Assembly: GCF_000444995.1 (NCBI RefSeq)
Contig: NC_022041.1
Coordinates: 1,772,001-1,836,000 of the forward strand
Source: Paracoccus aminophilus JCM 7686
GTDB taxonomy: Bacteria; Pseudomonadota; Alphaproteobacteria; Rhodobacterales; Rhodobacteraceae
Length of the DNA: 64,000 nt
Reading direction: 5' to 3'
In this document: positions 41,405-49,507 of the stretch, piece by piece
How positions within the stretch are numbered: position 1 is the stretch's first letter
Layout: every line of letters starts with the position of its first letter
The notes under the pieces: generated by a model
Databases searched by the model: none
What the model saw: the letters and a program-made list of their open reading frames with translations, nothing else
Told to the model about the DNA's origin: nothing
Translations under genes and position numbers: made by a program

Positions 41405-44215
41405 ATGGACAGCGTCGCCGTCGACAAGAAAGACCAGCAGCCGAACGTTCCCCAGCCCGCGCCGAGCGCCACCGACAAAGTGCCCGCTGCTGCCCCGGAA
41501 ACCCCGATCCGCAAGGGCACGGACAACGAGACCTGGCCCGATCCGCTCAAGGGTGGCGTCGAGAAGGTTCCCGGTCAGCTCGACAAGGACGGCAAGCCGG
41601 TCTTGCAGTTCCACGACGAGCGCACCGGCGCAGATGTCCAGATCGACCGCGAGACCAACCCGCTGCTTTACGATTATCTCGGCCGGGTCGAGTCCTTCCA
41701 GTCGTGGTATCCGAACACCGAATACGCCAAGATCCAGCAGGATGAATTCGGCGCCGAAGTGCTCAAGCGCGACGACACGCCCCCGACGATTCCTGACCTC
41801 AAGGATGTCGATTTTGCCGAATCGCGCGGTGGCTCGATCACCATCGCCGACAAGGACGGCAAGCGCACGGTGGTGAATAAGGAGCTGACGCCCGAGACCT
41901 ATAAGGCGGCGACAGAGCTCGCCAAGTCCGTCGAAGGCATCCGCATGAGCGAGCAGCATGGCTATAAGAACGAGACCGGCGGCACTTACAGCGACAAGCA
42001 GATCGACGGCGCCGTCATCGGCCCGGCGAATGAGGTCGGGCCGGGTCTGATCCGCGCCGAGATCCCGAATGACAGCGGCGAAAAGCAAAAGGTTGTCGTC
42101 TCGAAAGACGTCAACCCCGGGCTCTACGACCGCCTGGAGGCCGCCTATAAGGGCTTTTCCGGTGATGCCAAAAAGGTCGATGACACACGCGGTGGCCCGG
42201 GGCTGACTAAGCTTGACGAGCTCGATCCGCTGAACATGAAGACGAGCGAGTCGAAGTCGAAGGATGACGATACCAAGCTCACGGTCTCGGAGCTCGCCTG
42301 GCGCGACACGCTGAACAAATGGAAGGACGGGATCCAGGACGGCAGCATCGGCGCCGATGATGATCGCGCCAAGCTTTATAACGCCCTGCGCGGTCAGGCG
42401 GCGGCGGAAAGCGGGATGCCCTTTGTCTCGCTCGACGTGTCATTGGGGCAGAGCACGACCGATGTGACCGGTGCGGATATCTCGAAGATCGTCGATCGCG
42501 GCAAGCTCGACACCAAAGTGAACGAGCTCTTCGGCAAGGAATCGGTGCAGAAGGATTATCTTGCTGCCCAGACAGAGGCGCTCAAGAAGCTGCCCAATGC
42601 CGACGAAATCCACAAGAAGCTCAGCGAAACGGCCTTCAGCGAGGAATATGTCAAGCATATCGCCGATCTCAAGAACAAGGGTCAGGACGGCGTGGCCCAG
42701 GCCGATATCGCGCGCACCTATGCCGGACTTGCTGCCTTCAGCCCCGAAGAGGCCGGGAAATTCGCCCAGTCAACCTTCCTGAACGGCATGACCGTCGATC
42801 TCGACAAGATCATGTCGACGCCCGGCGCGGTCAGCGAAGAAAACGAGGCGCTTGCGACCAAGGACACGCTCGCCTCGGTTCTGGCGACGCTGAAGAAGGG
42901 CGGCGTCGATGTGCCCCGACGTCTGGTCGATACGCTCGATAAATTCGTGAACGAATTTATGGGCGACAAGCAGCAGGTCAAATCCTTCAACGCCGTCCTG
43001 CAGGAACTTGGCGATACGTTCAACAAGACCGGCACGCTGACCCAGGCCGATATCGAGAAAGTCGCGAATTCCAAGGGCAAAGAGATCTTCAAGGCGCTGA
43101 ACGAGAAATCAGACGGCGCCGCTCTGAGCCTGCTGGGCGAGCTGAACAGCAATGGCACGCTTGGCTCGATCGGCGGCGCGATCTCGCTGGCCTCGGGGAT
43201 CTATCAGGCAGCGGGCAAAGGCGGTTCGCTGGCCGATACCCCGGAAGAGCGGCTCGCGGTGGCCAAGGATTTCGTCAGCTTCCTTGGCGCGGGTCAGCAT
43301 TTCGCCAACCTTGGCTCGAATATCATCGACAAGGTGAAGGGGACCAATGCCAACAAGATGCTGGGCCTCGACAAGACCCTGCCTCAGATCTTCAGCACCG
43401 ATAAACCTTCGGGCGGCAAGCCGTTCACGACGGAAGCAAACGACAAGTTCATGGCCGCCTTCGACAAGGCCATTGACCAAGCGGCCGCCAATGGAACCTA
43501 CAACCTCGAATCGCGGGCGAACCTGAGCGCCACCGACATGGAGCAGGTCAAGAAGGGCATGATCGACGGTTATGTCAAAAACCCCGAGCTGCCCGGCTCG
43601 TCGAATGTCTCGCGTTGGGCCTCGGCGGCGCTGCGGGTGATGGATGCGGGGGCGAATATGTTCGCGGGCGTCGCCGATATGGTGCTCGGCGGGCTGTCGC
43701 TCAAGAAAGGGGTCGACGGCAAGGATCCCGCCAAGATCTCGACCGGCGCCCTGCAGGTCGCGGGTGGCCTCTTCACCTTCGCGGGCGGCGGCGCCTCGGC
43801 GGCGGCGCTGGCGGGCAGCGCGGTCGGTCGTGCCCTTGCCGGGCCGTTCCTCGGCATCGGCGCGGTCATCGGCACGGTCGCCATGCTGCCGCAGATGATC
43901 ATCGACGACATCAAGCACAACAACCAGATGAACGGCTACCGCGACAATGTGAAGGACCTCTTCGCCGATCTCGAAAAGCAGGGCCTTCTGACCGAGGACG
44001 GAAAGAAGCGCTTCGATTTCCTCAATGATTACATCTACAATTACGGCCAGCGCGATGCGCCTGATGATCAGAGCATCTTCGACTATCGCCGCGAGGAATA
44101 TGACTTCTATGCCGGTAAGGGCCATCTGCCAGAAGCTGGCTTCGATCCGGTGAAGCACGAGGATTACAAGGGCGACGGCCCGAACCTCGACACGACACTG
44201 TCGAAAATCGGCTGA
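41405..44215 (+). CDS. HrpK/NolX-like translocator or large effector candidate
   Basis: 936 residues, ATG at 41405 after AAGGA; no Sec signal and a polar Pro/Ala/Lys-rich N-terminus, as in T3SS substrates. The middle is helical and Lys/Asp-rich. The C-terminal third has Gly/Ala-rich hydrophobic stretches (about residues 580-600, 745-765 and 778-830, the last including AVGRALAGPFLGIGAVIGTV) followed by a hydrophilic tail. This layout resembles HrpK and NolX/HrpF proteins, proposed translocators. It ends at a strong terminator that marks the right edge of the island. Confidence 0.65.
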   Translation: MDSVAVDKKDQQPNVPQPAPSATDKVPAAAPETPIRKGTDNETWPDPLKGGVEKVPGQLDKDGKPVLQFHDERTGADVQIDRETNPLLYDYLGRVESFQSWYPNTEYAKIQQDEFGAEVLKRDDTPPTIPDLKDVDFAESRGGSITIADKDGKRTVVNKELTPETYKAATELAKSVEGIRMSEQHGYKNETGGTYSDKQIDGAVIGPANEVGPGLIRAEIPNDSGEKQKVVVSKDVNPGLYDRLEAAYKGFSGDAKKVDDTRGGPGLTKLDELDPLNMKTSESKSKDDDTKLTVSELAWRDTLNKWKDGIQDGSIGADDDRAKLYNALRGQAAAESGMPFVSLDVSLGQSTTDVTGADISKIVDRGKLDTKVNELFGKESVQKDYLAAQTEALKKLPNADEIHKKLSETAFSEEYVKHIADLKNKGQDGVAQADIARTYAGLAAFSPEEAGKFAQSTFLNGMTVDLDKIMSTPGAVSEENEALATKDTLASVLATLKKGGVDVPRRLVDTLDKFVNEFMGDKQQVKSFNAVLQELGDTFNKTGTLTQADIEKVANSKGKEIFKALNEKSDGAALSLLGELNSNGTLGSIGGAISLASGIYQAAGKGGSLADTPEERLAVAKDFVSFLGAGQHFANLGSNIIDKVKGTNANKMLGLDKTLPQIFSTDKPSGGKPFTTEANDKFMAAFDKAIDQAAANGTYNLESRANLSATDMEQVKKGMIDGYVKNPELPGSSNVSRWASAALRVMDAGANMFAGVADMVLGGLSLKKGVDGKDPAKISTGALQVAGGLFTFAGGGASAAALAGSAVGRALAGPFLGIGAVIGTVAMLPQMIIDDIKHNNQMNGYRDNVKDLFADLEKQGLLTEDGKKRFDFLNDYIYNYGQRDAPDDQSIFDYRREEYDFYAGKGHLPEAGFDPVKHEDYKGDGPNLDTTLSKIG

Positions 44216-44249
44216 TCCGAGCGGCTGTCGTCGGCCCTCACCAACCGCT

Positions 44250-44282
44250 GCCCCGGCCGAGCCTCTCGGCCGGGGCTTTTTG
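44250..44282 (+). terminator. Strong rho-independent terminator at right end of island
   Basis: GCCCCGGCCGAG pairs perfectly with CTCGGCCGGGGC (12 bp, 3-nt loop) and is followed by TTTTTG. It ends the translocator candidate transcript. Confidence 0.95.
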
Positions 44283-44298
44283 TCGGCTTTCGCGCCGA

Positions 44299-44775
44299 AT
44301 GTGGCGGTGGCGCGATATGCTGCTGTTCGATCCGCGTGGCAGCGTCAATGCGGCGGTCAATCTGATCACCCCGGCGATCCGCCCCGATGCCGATCTGGGA
44401 ATGATCGTCATGGAATCGGATTATTTCGTGCCGATGTCGGGCTCGAACCTGATCTGCACGGTGACGGTCGCGCTTGAAACCGGGATGGTGGCGATGCGCG
44501 AGCCCGAGACCGTGGTCCGCGTCGACACGCCCGCCGGTCTCGTCGAGGTCGTTGCGACCTGCAGCGACGGCAAATGCCGGGCGATCACCTTCCGCAATAT
44601 CCCCTCTTTCGTCATGCATCGCGACAGCCTGATCGAGGTGCCCGAGATCGGTTCGCTGCGCGTCGATGTCGCCTATGGCGGGATGATCTATTGCATCGTC
44701 AACGCCGAGGATCTCGGCCTGACGCTCGCCCGCGATGCGGCGCGCCATCTGGTCGAGATCGGCGAGCGGGCAAAA
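44299..44775 (+). pseudogene. Proline racemase/hydroxyproline dehydratase-family fragment
   Basis: The reading frame DMLLFDPRGSVNAAVNLITP ... PMSGSNLICTVTVALETGMV ... VDVAYGGMIYCIVNAEDLGL matches the middle of proline racemase-family enzymes (about residues 45-200 of about 340). The first catalytic position is Ser (MSGS), as in the 3-hydroxyproline dehydratase branch. The N-terminal part is cut right after the island terminator, and the C-terminal half with the second catalytic residue is missing. At about 44770 the reading passes into an aldehyde dehydrogenase in another frame, so this is a deletion remnant. Confidence 0.82.
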
Positions 44776-45942
44776 CGATCGGCGGCGGACGCGGTGAAAC
44801 CCAATGGGCGGTCGAGCTGCTGCGCTATGCCGCCGCTTTGGCCTGGACCCTGAAAGGCAAGGCGTTTTCCGACAATGGCCCCGAGAGCATGGGCCTCGTT
44901 CTGCGCCATCCGCGCGGCGTGGTCGGCTTGATCACGCCGTGGAATTTCCCGATCGTCACGCTGATGCAAAAGCTGCCCTATGCGCTGGCGGCTGGCGGCG
45001 GGCTGCTCGGTCGTGATCAAACCTTCCGAGCTCACCTCTGGGTCGACGCTCGCGCTGATCCGTCTGGCCGAAGAGGCCGGCCTGCCCGCAGGCGTCGTCA
45101 ATGTCGTTACCGGCGAGGGAAAAACCGTCGGCGAGGCCATGTCCGCCCATCCCGGCATTGATATGATGTCCTTCACCGGCTCGACCGCCGTCGGCCGCCA
45201 GATCGCCAGCCGCGCCGCAGAGCGCATCCGTCCGGTGACGCTGGAGCTTGGCGGCAAGGGCGCGAATATCGTCTTCGCCGATGCCGATCTTAATGCGGCG
45301 GTCGAGGGCGCGGTCGCCGGTTTCACCATCAACAAGGGCGAGGAATGCTGCGCTGGCAGCCGTCTGCTGGTCGAGGAAAGCATCGCCGAGGAGTTCGGCC
45401 GCCGCGTCGCCGAACGCGCCGCGCGCCTGCGCCTTGGCACCGGCGAGGACGACGAGGTCGGTCCCCTAATCAGCGAGCCGCAGATGGAGCGCGTGCTCGG
45501 CTATATCGCCAGCGGCCTCGCTGAAGGCGCGACCCTGCCTTGTGGCGGCGCGCGCGTCACCGAGGGCGCGCTCGGGAAGGGCAATTACGTCGCGCCGACG
45601 GTCTTCGCCGGGGGGCGGCCCGAGATGAGAATCGTCGCCGAAGAGATCTTCGGCCCGGTCACCACAATTCTCACCTTCAAGGACACGGCCGAGGCGATCC
45701 GCATTGCCAATGCCACCGGCTACGGGCTGGCAAACGGGGTCTGGACCTCGGATCTCGACCGGGCAATGGCCGTGATCCGCCAGCTTCGCAGCGGCACGAC
45801 CTATGTGAACACCTATCTCGAAACCCTGCCGCAACTGCCCTTTGGCGGGGTCAAGGAAAGCGGGCTCGGCCGCGAAAACGGCAGCGAAGGGCTGGACGAG
45901 TTTCTCGAAACCCGCGCGGCCTTCATCAAGCTCAAGGCTTAA
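44775..45942 (+). pseudogene. Aldehyde dehydrogenase, N-terminally truncated and frameshifted
   Basis: ALDH homology starts abruptly at GKTIGGGRGETQWAVELLRY (about residue 100 of a normal 480-residue ALDH), runs through VVGLITPWNFPIVTL, then shifts frame at 44986-44999 and continues as AAGCSVVIKPSE to the normal C-terminus. E in LELGGKGAN and the catalytic Cys in GEECCAGSR remain in the second frame. With the front deleted and a frameshift, no active product is expected, although the piece from about 44980 is open to 45942. Together with the racemase piece it suggests a lost hydroxyproline or proline-type pathway. Confidence 0.85.
44986..44999. repeat. 7-bp tandem duplication causing the frameshift
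   Basis: TGGCGGC occurs twice in a row. Removing one copy restores a continuous ALDH frame reading ...YALAAGCSVVIKP..., so this duplication is the likely inactivating event. Confidence 0.85.
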
Positions 45943-46034
45943 AAACAGGGCGGGGTCGCTTGCGATCAAGGCTGACGCCCCGCCTGCCCCTGAACCTCTG
46001 CTCGCATCAGGCGAGACCGCATGGAGACTGCAAG

Positions 46035-47042
46035 ATGAAGCCCGTGACATTCGGTATTCTATCCACGGCAAAGATCGCCCAGAACTGGGTGATCCCGGCC
46101 ATTCAGAAAGTTCCCTTGGCGGAGGTCACGGCGATCAGCTCGCGCGACCAAGCGCGCGCCGCAGCGGTCGCGAAATCCTTTGGCATTCCCCGCGTTTACG
46201 ACTCGCTCGAAGAGATGCTGGCGGATCAGGAGATCGAGGCGATCTATATTCCGACCCCGAACAGCAGCCATGTGCGCGAGGCCATTCAAGCCGCCCGCGC
46301 AGGAAAGCATGTGCTTTGCGAAAAGCCCTTGGGCATCAGTGCACAGGAAGCCGAAGAACTGGCCGCCGTTCAACGCGAAACCGGCGTTCTGATCTCGGAA
46401 GCTTTCATGGTGCGCTATCATCCGCGCTGGCTTGCCGCGCGAGAGATTATTCGCAGCGGCAAGCTTGGCCGCGTGACCCAGATCCACGCAACCTATAGCG
46501 TGATGAATGATAACCCGGATGATATCCGGTTCCAAAAAGATCTTGGCGGCGGGGCACTTATGGATGTTGGGCTTTACCCGATCACCGCCGCTCGTTTCCT
46601 TTTCGAAGCAGAGCCCAAGGCCGTGACCGCAACCTTTGAGAAAGAGGATGCGGACGGGGTGGATATCGCGGTCGCCGGATTGATGGAGTTTCCCGACCAC
46701 CGCAATCTTCTGTTCAGCGGCGCCTTGAAACAGGCGTGGGCACATTGGATCATGGTGACCGGAACAAAGGGATGGATGGAGATCCCGATTGCGGTTTGGC
46801 CCGACCCCGCGCTGGAAACAGAGATCCGGCTTCGCGGCACCGCCGACCTTTCGGATACTGCGGTTGAGATCATCAAGATCCCGCCCGCAAATCAATATGA
46901 ACACGAGATTACAGCCTTCGCTAAAGCCATTCGCGGCGAAATCTCCCTGCCGTGGTCAATGCTCGATGCTGTCGCAAGCATGCGCGCGCTCGATGCGGTC
47001 AAAGCGTCGGCAGATAACAGTCAACGCATTGGAATAATATAA
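46035..47042 (+). CDS. Gfo/Idh/MocA-family NAD(P)-dependent oxidoreductase
   Basis: 335 residues, ATG at 46035 with GGAG 8 nt upstream. N-terminal Rossmann fold (FGILSTAKIAQNWVIPAIQK), the family's IYIPTPNSSH and the catalytic-type motif CEKPLG, then the C-terminal alpha/beta domain with GGGALMDVGLYPI. It likely oxidises or reduces a sugar, inositol or sugar-derived alcohol with NAD(P). It follows the ALDH pseudogene by 92 bp and precedes a DUF1349 gene, a common carbohydrate-related pairing. The substrate is unknown. Confidence 0.9.
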   Translation: MKPVTFGILSTAKIAQNWVIPAIQKVPLAEVTAISSRDQARAAAVAKSFGIPRVYDSLEEMLADQEIEAIYIPTPNSSHVREAIQAARAGKHVLCEKPLGISAQEAEELAAVQRETGVLISEAFMVRYHPRWLAAREIIRSGKLGRVTQIHATYSVMNDNPDDIRFQKDLGGGALMDVGLYPITAARFLFEAEPKAVTATFEKEDADGVDIAVAGLMEFPDHRNLLFSGALKQAWAHWIMVTGTKGWMEIPIAVWPDPALETEIRLRGTADLSDTAVEIIKIPPANQYEHEITAFAKAIRGEISLPWSMLDAVASMRALDAVKASADNSQRIGII

Positions 47043-47201
47043 TAAACTGGCGATCACTCTCTGTTGAGCCGTCATCGAGGCTATTTCGACCATCACCGTG
47101 CTCTCCTCCGGGCAAGGATCGCTTTGCCCCCCGCCAGAGCAGAGCAGGAATACCCAGATTTGACGGTTGCAAAGCAAACCGAACGACGCGAAAGGTAAGA
47201 C

Positions 47202-47780
47202 ATGGAATCCTTCAAAGAATTAAGCTGGTTCAACAAACCCACCGTGCTTGAGCAATCTGAGCACACGCTTAAAGTCAAAACCGGGCTGAAAACCGACTTC
47301 TGGCGCGGAACCTTTTATAATTTCTGGCGTGATAATGGGCATTTCCTTTACCGCCCGGTCGAAGGCGACTTTACGGCCGAGGTCGCGGTCAAGGCAGATT
47401 TCGAAACGCTTTACGATCAAGCCGGTTTGATGCTGGGCCTAAGCGAAAGCTCGTGGCTGAAATGCAGGATCGAATTCACAGGCGGCGAGACCCATTTATG
47501 CGTCGTCGCAACCAACGATAATTCGGATTGGTCGCAAATGTCCGTGATTGCCGAGAACGGAGAAATCAGGATCCGCCTAACCCGACATGCAGAAGCCATC
47601 CGCGTCCAGTATTTCGACACGCAGCTGAATGACTGGAGGTCCGTGCGTCTCGCTTTCCTGCCGAGCACCTCGAAAATTGATCTTGGCGTGATGTGTTGCT
47701 CACCAGAACGAGAAGAATTTCAAGTCACCTTTGAAAACTTCACTGTTTCCGAGCCGATTTCTCGCGATCTTCACGGTTGA
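47202..47780 (+). CDS. DUF1349 (concanavalin-like) protein
   Basis: 192 residues with AAAGG before the ATG. FWRGTFYNFWRDNGHFLYRP, YDQAGLMLGLSESSWLKCRIEF and VQYFDTQLNDWRSVRLAFLP are typical of DUF1349, a beta-sandwich fold seen alone or at the end of beta-xylosidases. There is no signal peptide. It is probably a sugar-binding or regulatory partner of the oxidoreductase upstream. A second, distant DUF1349-like gene converges on it. Confidence 0.82.
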   Translation: MESFKELSWFNKPTVLEQSEHTLKVKTGLKTDFWRGTFYNFWRDNGHFLYRPVEGDFTAEVAVKADFETLYDQAGLMLGLSESSWLKCRIEFTGGETHLCVVATNDNSDWSQMSVIAENGEIRIRLTRHAEAIRVQYFDTQLNDWRSVRLAFLPSTSKIDLGVMCCSPEREEFQVTFENFTVSEPISRDLHG

Positions 47781-47850
47781 CATCAGAGCAATTTCTCCAG
47801 CTCGACCGTGGTAGATATCTGAAAACACCTTTGCCAATCTCGCACCAAAA

Positions 47851-47875
47851 GGCCGAGCTTTTCAAAAGCCCGGCC
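47851..47875. terminator. Hairpin terminator between two DUF1349-like genes
   Basis: GGCCGAGCTTTT and AAAAGCCCGGCC pair at 11 of 12 positions around a minimal loop. On the minus strand the stem is followed by TTTTGG, supporting termination of the 48542-47940 gene. Confidence 0.6.
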
Positions 47876-47939
47876 CGTCACTACTGAAAAGCGCGCGCTG
47901 ATCAAATAAACCGTCTGCGCGTGTTCCACTCAATCCAAC

Positions 47940-48542
47940 TCAAGAACCGTCCCGCAAATTCGTGATCTGGCCTGGCCGGAGTTCGATCCCCTCGAAGCTT
48001 GCGACACAACCGTCTCCGGTCGGGGATTGCGCGCCAAAACCGATGGTGAGGGGCCTCTTCGCAAGACCGGGCAGGCTAAACCAACGCTGGAAATTCCAGA
48101 ACTTTCCGTCCTCGGAGAAGTGAAAAGCGATCGTTTCGCCGTCGCAGGAGAGACGCAGCCACACGCTCTCGCCCAGCCAGACCGGGCCGTCGCTGTCGTC
48201 CGAGATGCCGCGTGTGACGACGCTGACAATGGTCGGCTTGCCCGCGCCGGACAGCTCAAACGCGATCTTCGCCCAGTTTTCATCATCGCATTTGAGGAAA
48301 ATCGCGCCGGCGTCATAGCTCGATTTGAAACCGACCGAGACCCGGGCGATCACCGAAAAAGCCGGAATCTCGATCGTGCGAGCGACCGAGATGACATTGG
48401 CCTTGCGAAACTCCTCTGCCGGATGATGAAACCAATCGGTGTCCGGTCCGGCCGAGAGCTCGATCCGGCTATCCGAGATCTGGGCCGATCCATTGGCCCC
48501 GCCGTTGATCGTCAGGCTGCTGAGGTCGAATTCAGTTGGCAT
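47940..48542 (-). CDS. Second DUF1349-like beta-sandwich protein
   Basis: 200 residues. DTDWFHHPAEE, YDAGAIFLKCDDENWAKIAFEL, SVWLRLSCDGETIAFHFSED and KFWNFQRWFSLPG follow the DUF1349 pattern, with low identity to the convergent neighbour. There is no signal peptide. It lies downstream of the IclR gene in the same direction (176 bp gap), so it may belong to the IclR-controlled catabolic region. Confidence 0.78.
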   Translation of the reverse strand: MPTEFDLSSLTINGGANGSAQISDSRIELSAGPDTDWFHHPAEEFRKANVISVARTIEIPAFSVIARVSVGFKSSYDAGAIFLKCDDENWAKIAFELSGAGKPTIVSVVTRGISDDSDGPVWLGESVWLRLSCDGETIAFHFSEDGKFWNFQRWFSLPGLAKRPLTIGFGAQSPTGDGCVASFEGIELRPGQITNLRDGS

Positions 48543-48718
48543 TTTTCATGCTCCATTGAGGGCGCCGGGATATTCCCTGTGGCGCCGGGGGTGATGGGAA
48601 AGGACCGGCCAAGACCAACCGGGCGATGAATCGCCGGAGGGTCAGCTGTCGGAAGGAAGGTCGTCGCCGCGGCCGGTGCCTTCTCAGGTCATCCGGTCAG
48701 GGCGGGATCAGGTTTGGG

Positions 48719-49507
48719 TCAAGCCGGGCTTCGCGCGCTATAACCAAGGGCTGCGGAAACGCGCGCGGCAGCCTCTGCGACCGTGCGCCCGATCTCGGCA
48801 ACAGCGGCCTCGGTCACCCGGCTGGTCGGCCCGCTGACGCTGATCGCCCCAGCAGGCGTGCCGTCCGCATCAAGGATCGCGGCCCCGATACAGCGCCCGC
48901 CCAGCACGGTTTCCTCGTCATCGACCGCATAGCCAGTTGTCCGCACCCGAGCCAGATCGGCGTGCAGCGCCGCGCCATCCTTAAGCGTATGCGCGGTATA
49001 GGCGAGATAGGGCGCCGCGCCGACCAGCGCATCGGTGCGCGCGGCCGGAAGATGGGCGAGAATGGACTTGCCGAGCGAGCTCGTGTGCCAGTCGTTCTTG
49101 GTCCCGACCGTGCCGCCCTGGCGCAAGGCATGGCTGGCCTCAAGGCAATCGACCACCACCAGCTCATTTTGCACAACCAGTGCCAAGCTGATGGTTTCGT
49201 TATATTTCTTATGCAGCGCCTCAAGCTGAGGCGCGGCGAAGCGGCGCAGATCGCGCTGCTCGATCGCCTTCTGCCCCAAGAGATAAAGGTGGATGCCCAG
49301 AAGATATCGGCCATCGCTATCCCGTTCGAGAAAGCCATGCGAGCACAGGCTGGCCAGATAGCGCGAGGTCGTCGGCTGGCCCAAGCCCGCCGCCTTGGCA
49401 ATCGCCGTCAGCGGCACCGGCTTGCCACTATCAGCGATGACCTGCAGGATCTTGGCCGCGCGATCGACCGCGTCGAAACGAATGGATTTGGTTCCATCAT
49501 CAGCCAT
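48719..49507 (-). CDS. IclR-family transcriptional regulator
   Basis: 262 residues from the ATG at 49507, which overlaps the end of the ABC ATPase gene by 8 nt. N-terminal winged HTH (RAAKILQVIADSGKPVPLTAIAKAAGLGQPTTSRYL in the usual IclR order) and the C-terminal effector domain with TSLGKSILA-like and GGRCIGAAILDADGTPAGAISVSGP stretches. As the last gene of the DapA/dipeptide-importer operon it is the likely owner of the operator at 55659-55685. It probably represses the operon until a substrate or intermediate binds. Confidence 0.92.
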   Translation of the reverse strand: MADDGTKSIRFDAVDRAAKILQVIADSGKPVPLTAIAKAAGLGQPTTSRYLASLCSHGFLERDSDGRYLLGIHLYLLGQKAIEQRDLRRFAAPQLEALHKKYNETISLALVVQNELVVVDCLEASHALRQGGTVGTKNDWHTSSLGKSILAHLPAARTDALVGAAPYLAYTAHTLKDGAALHADLARVRTTGYAVDDEETVLGGRCIGAAILDADGTPAGAISVSGPTSRVTEAAVAEIGRTVAEAAARVSAALGYSARSPA

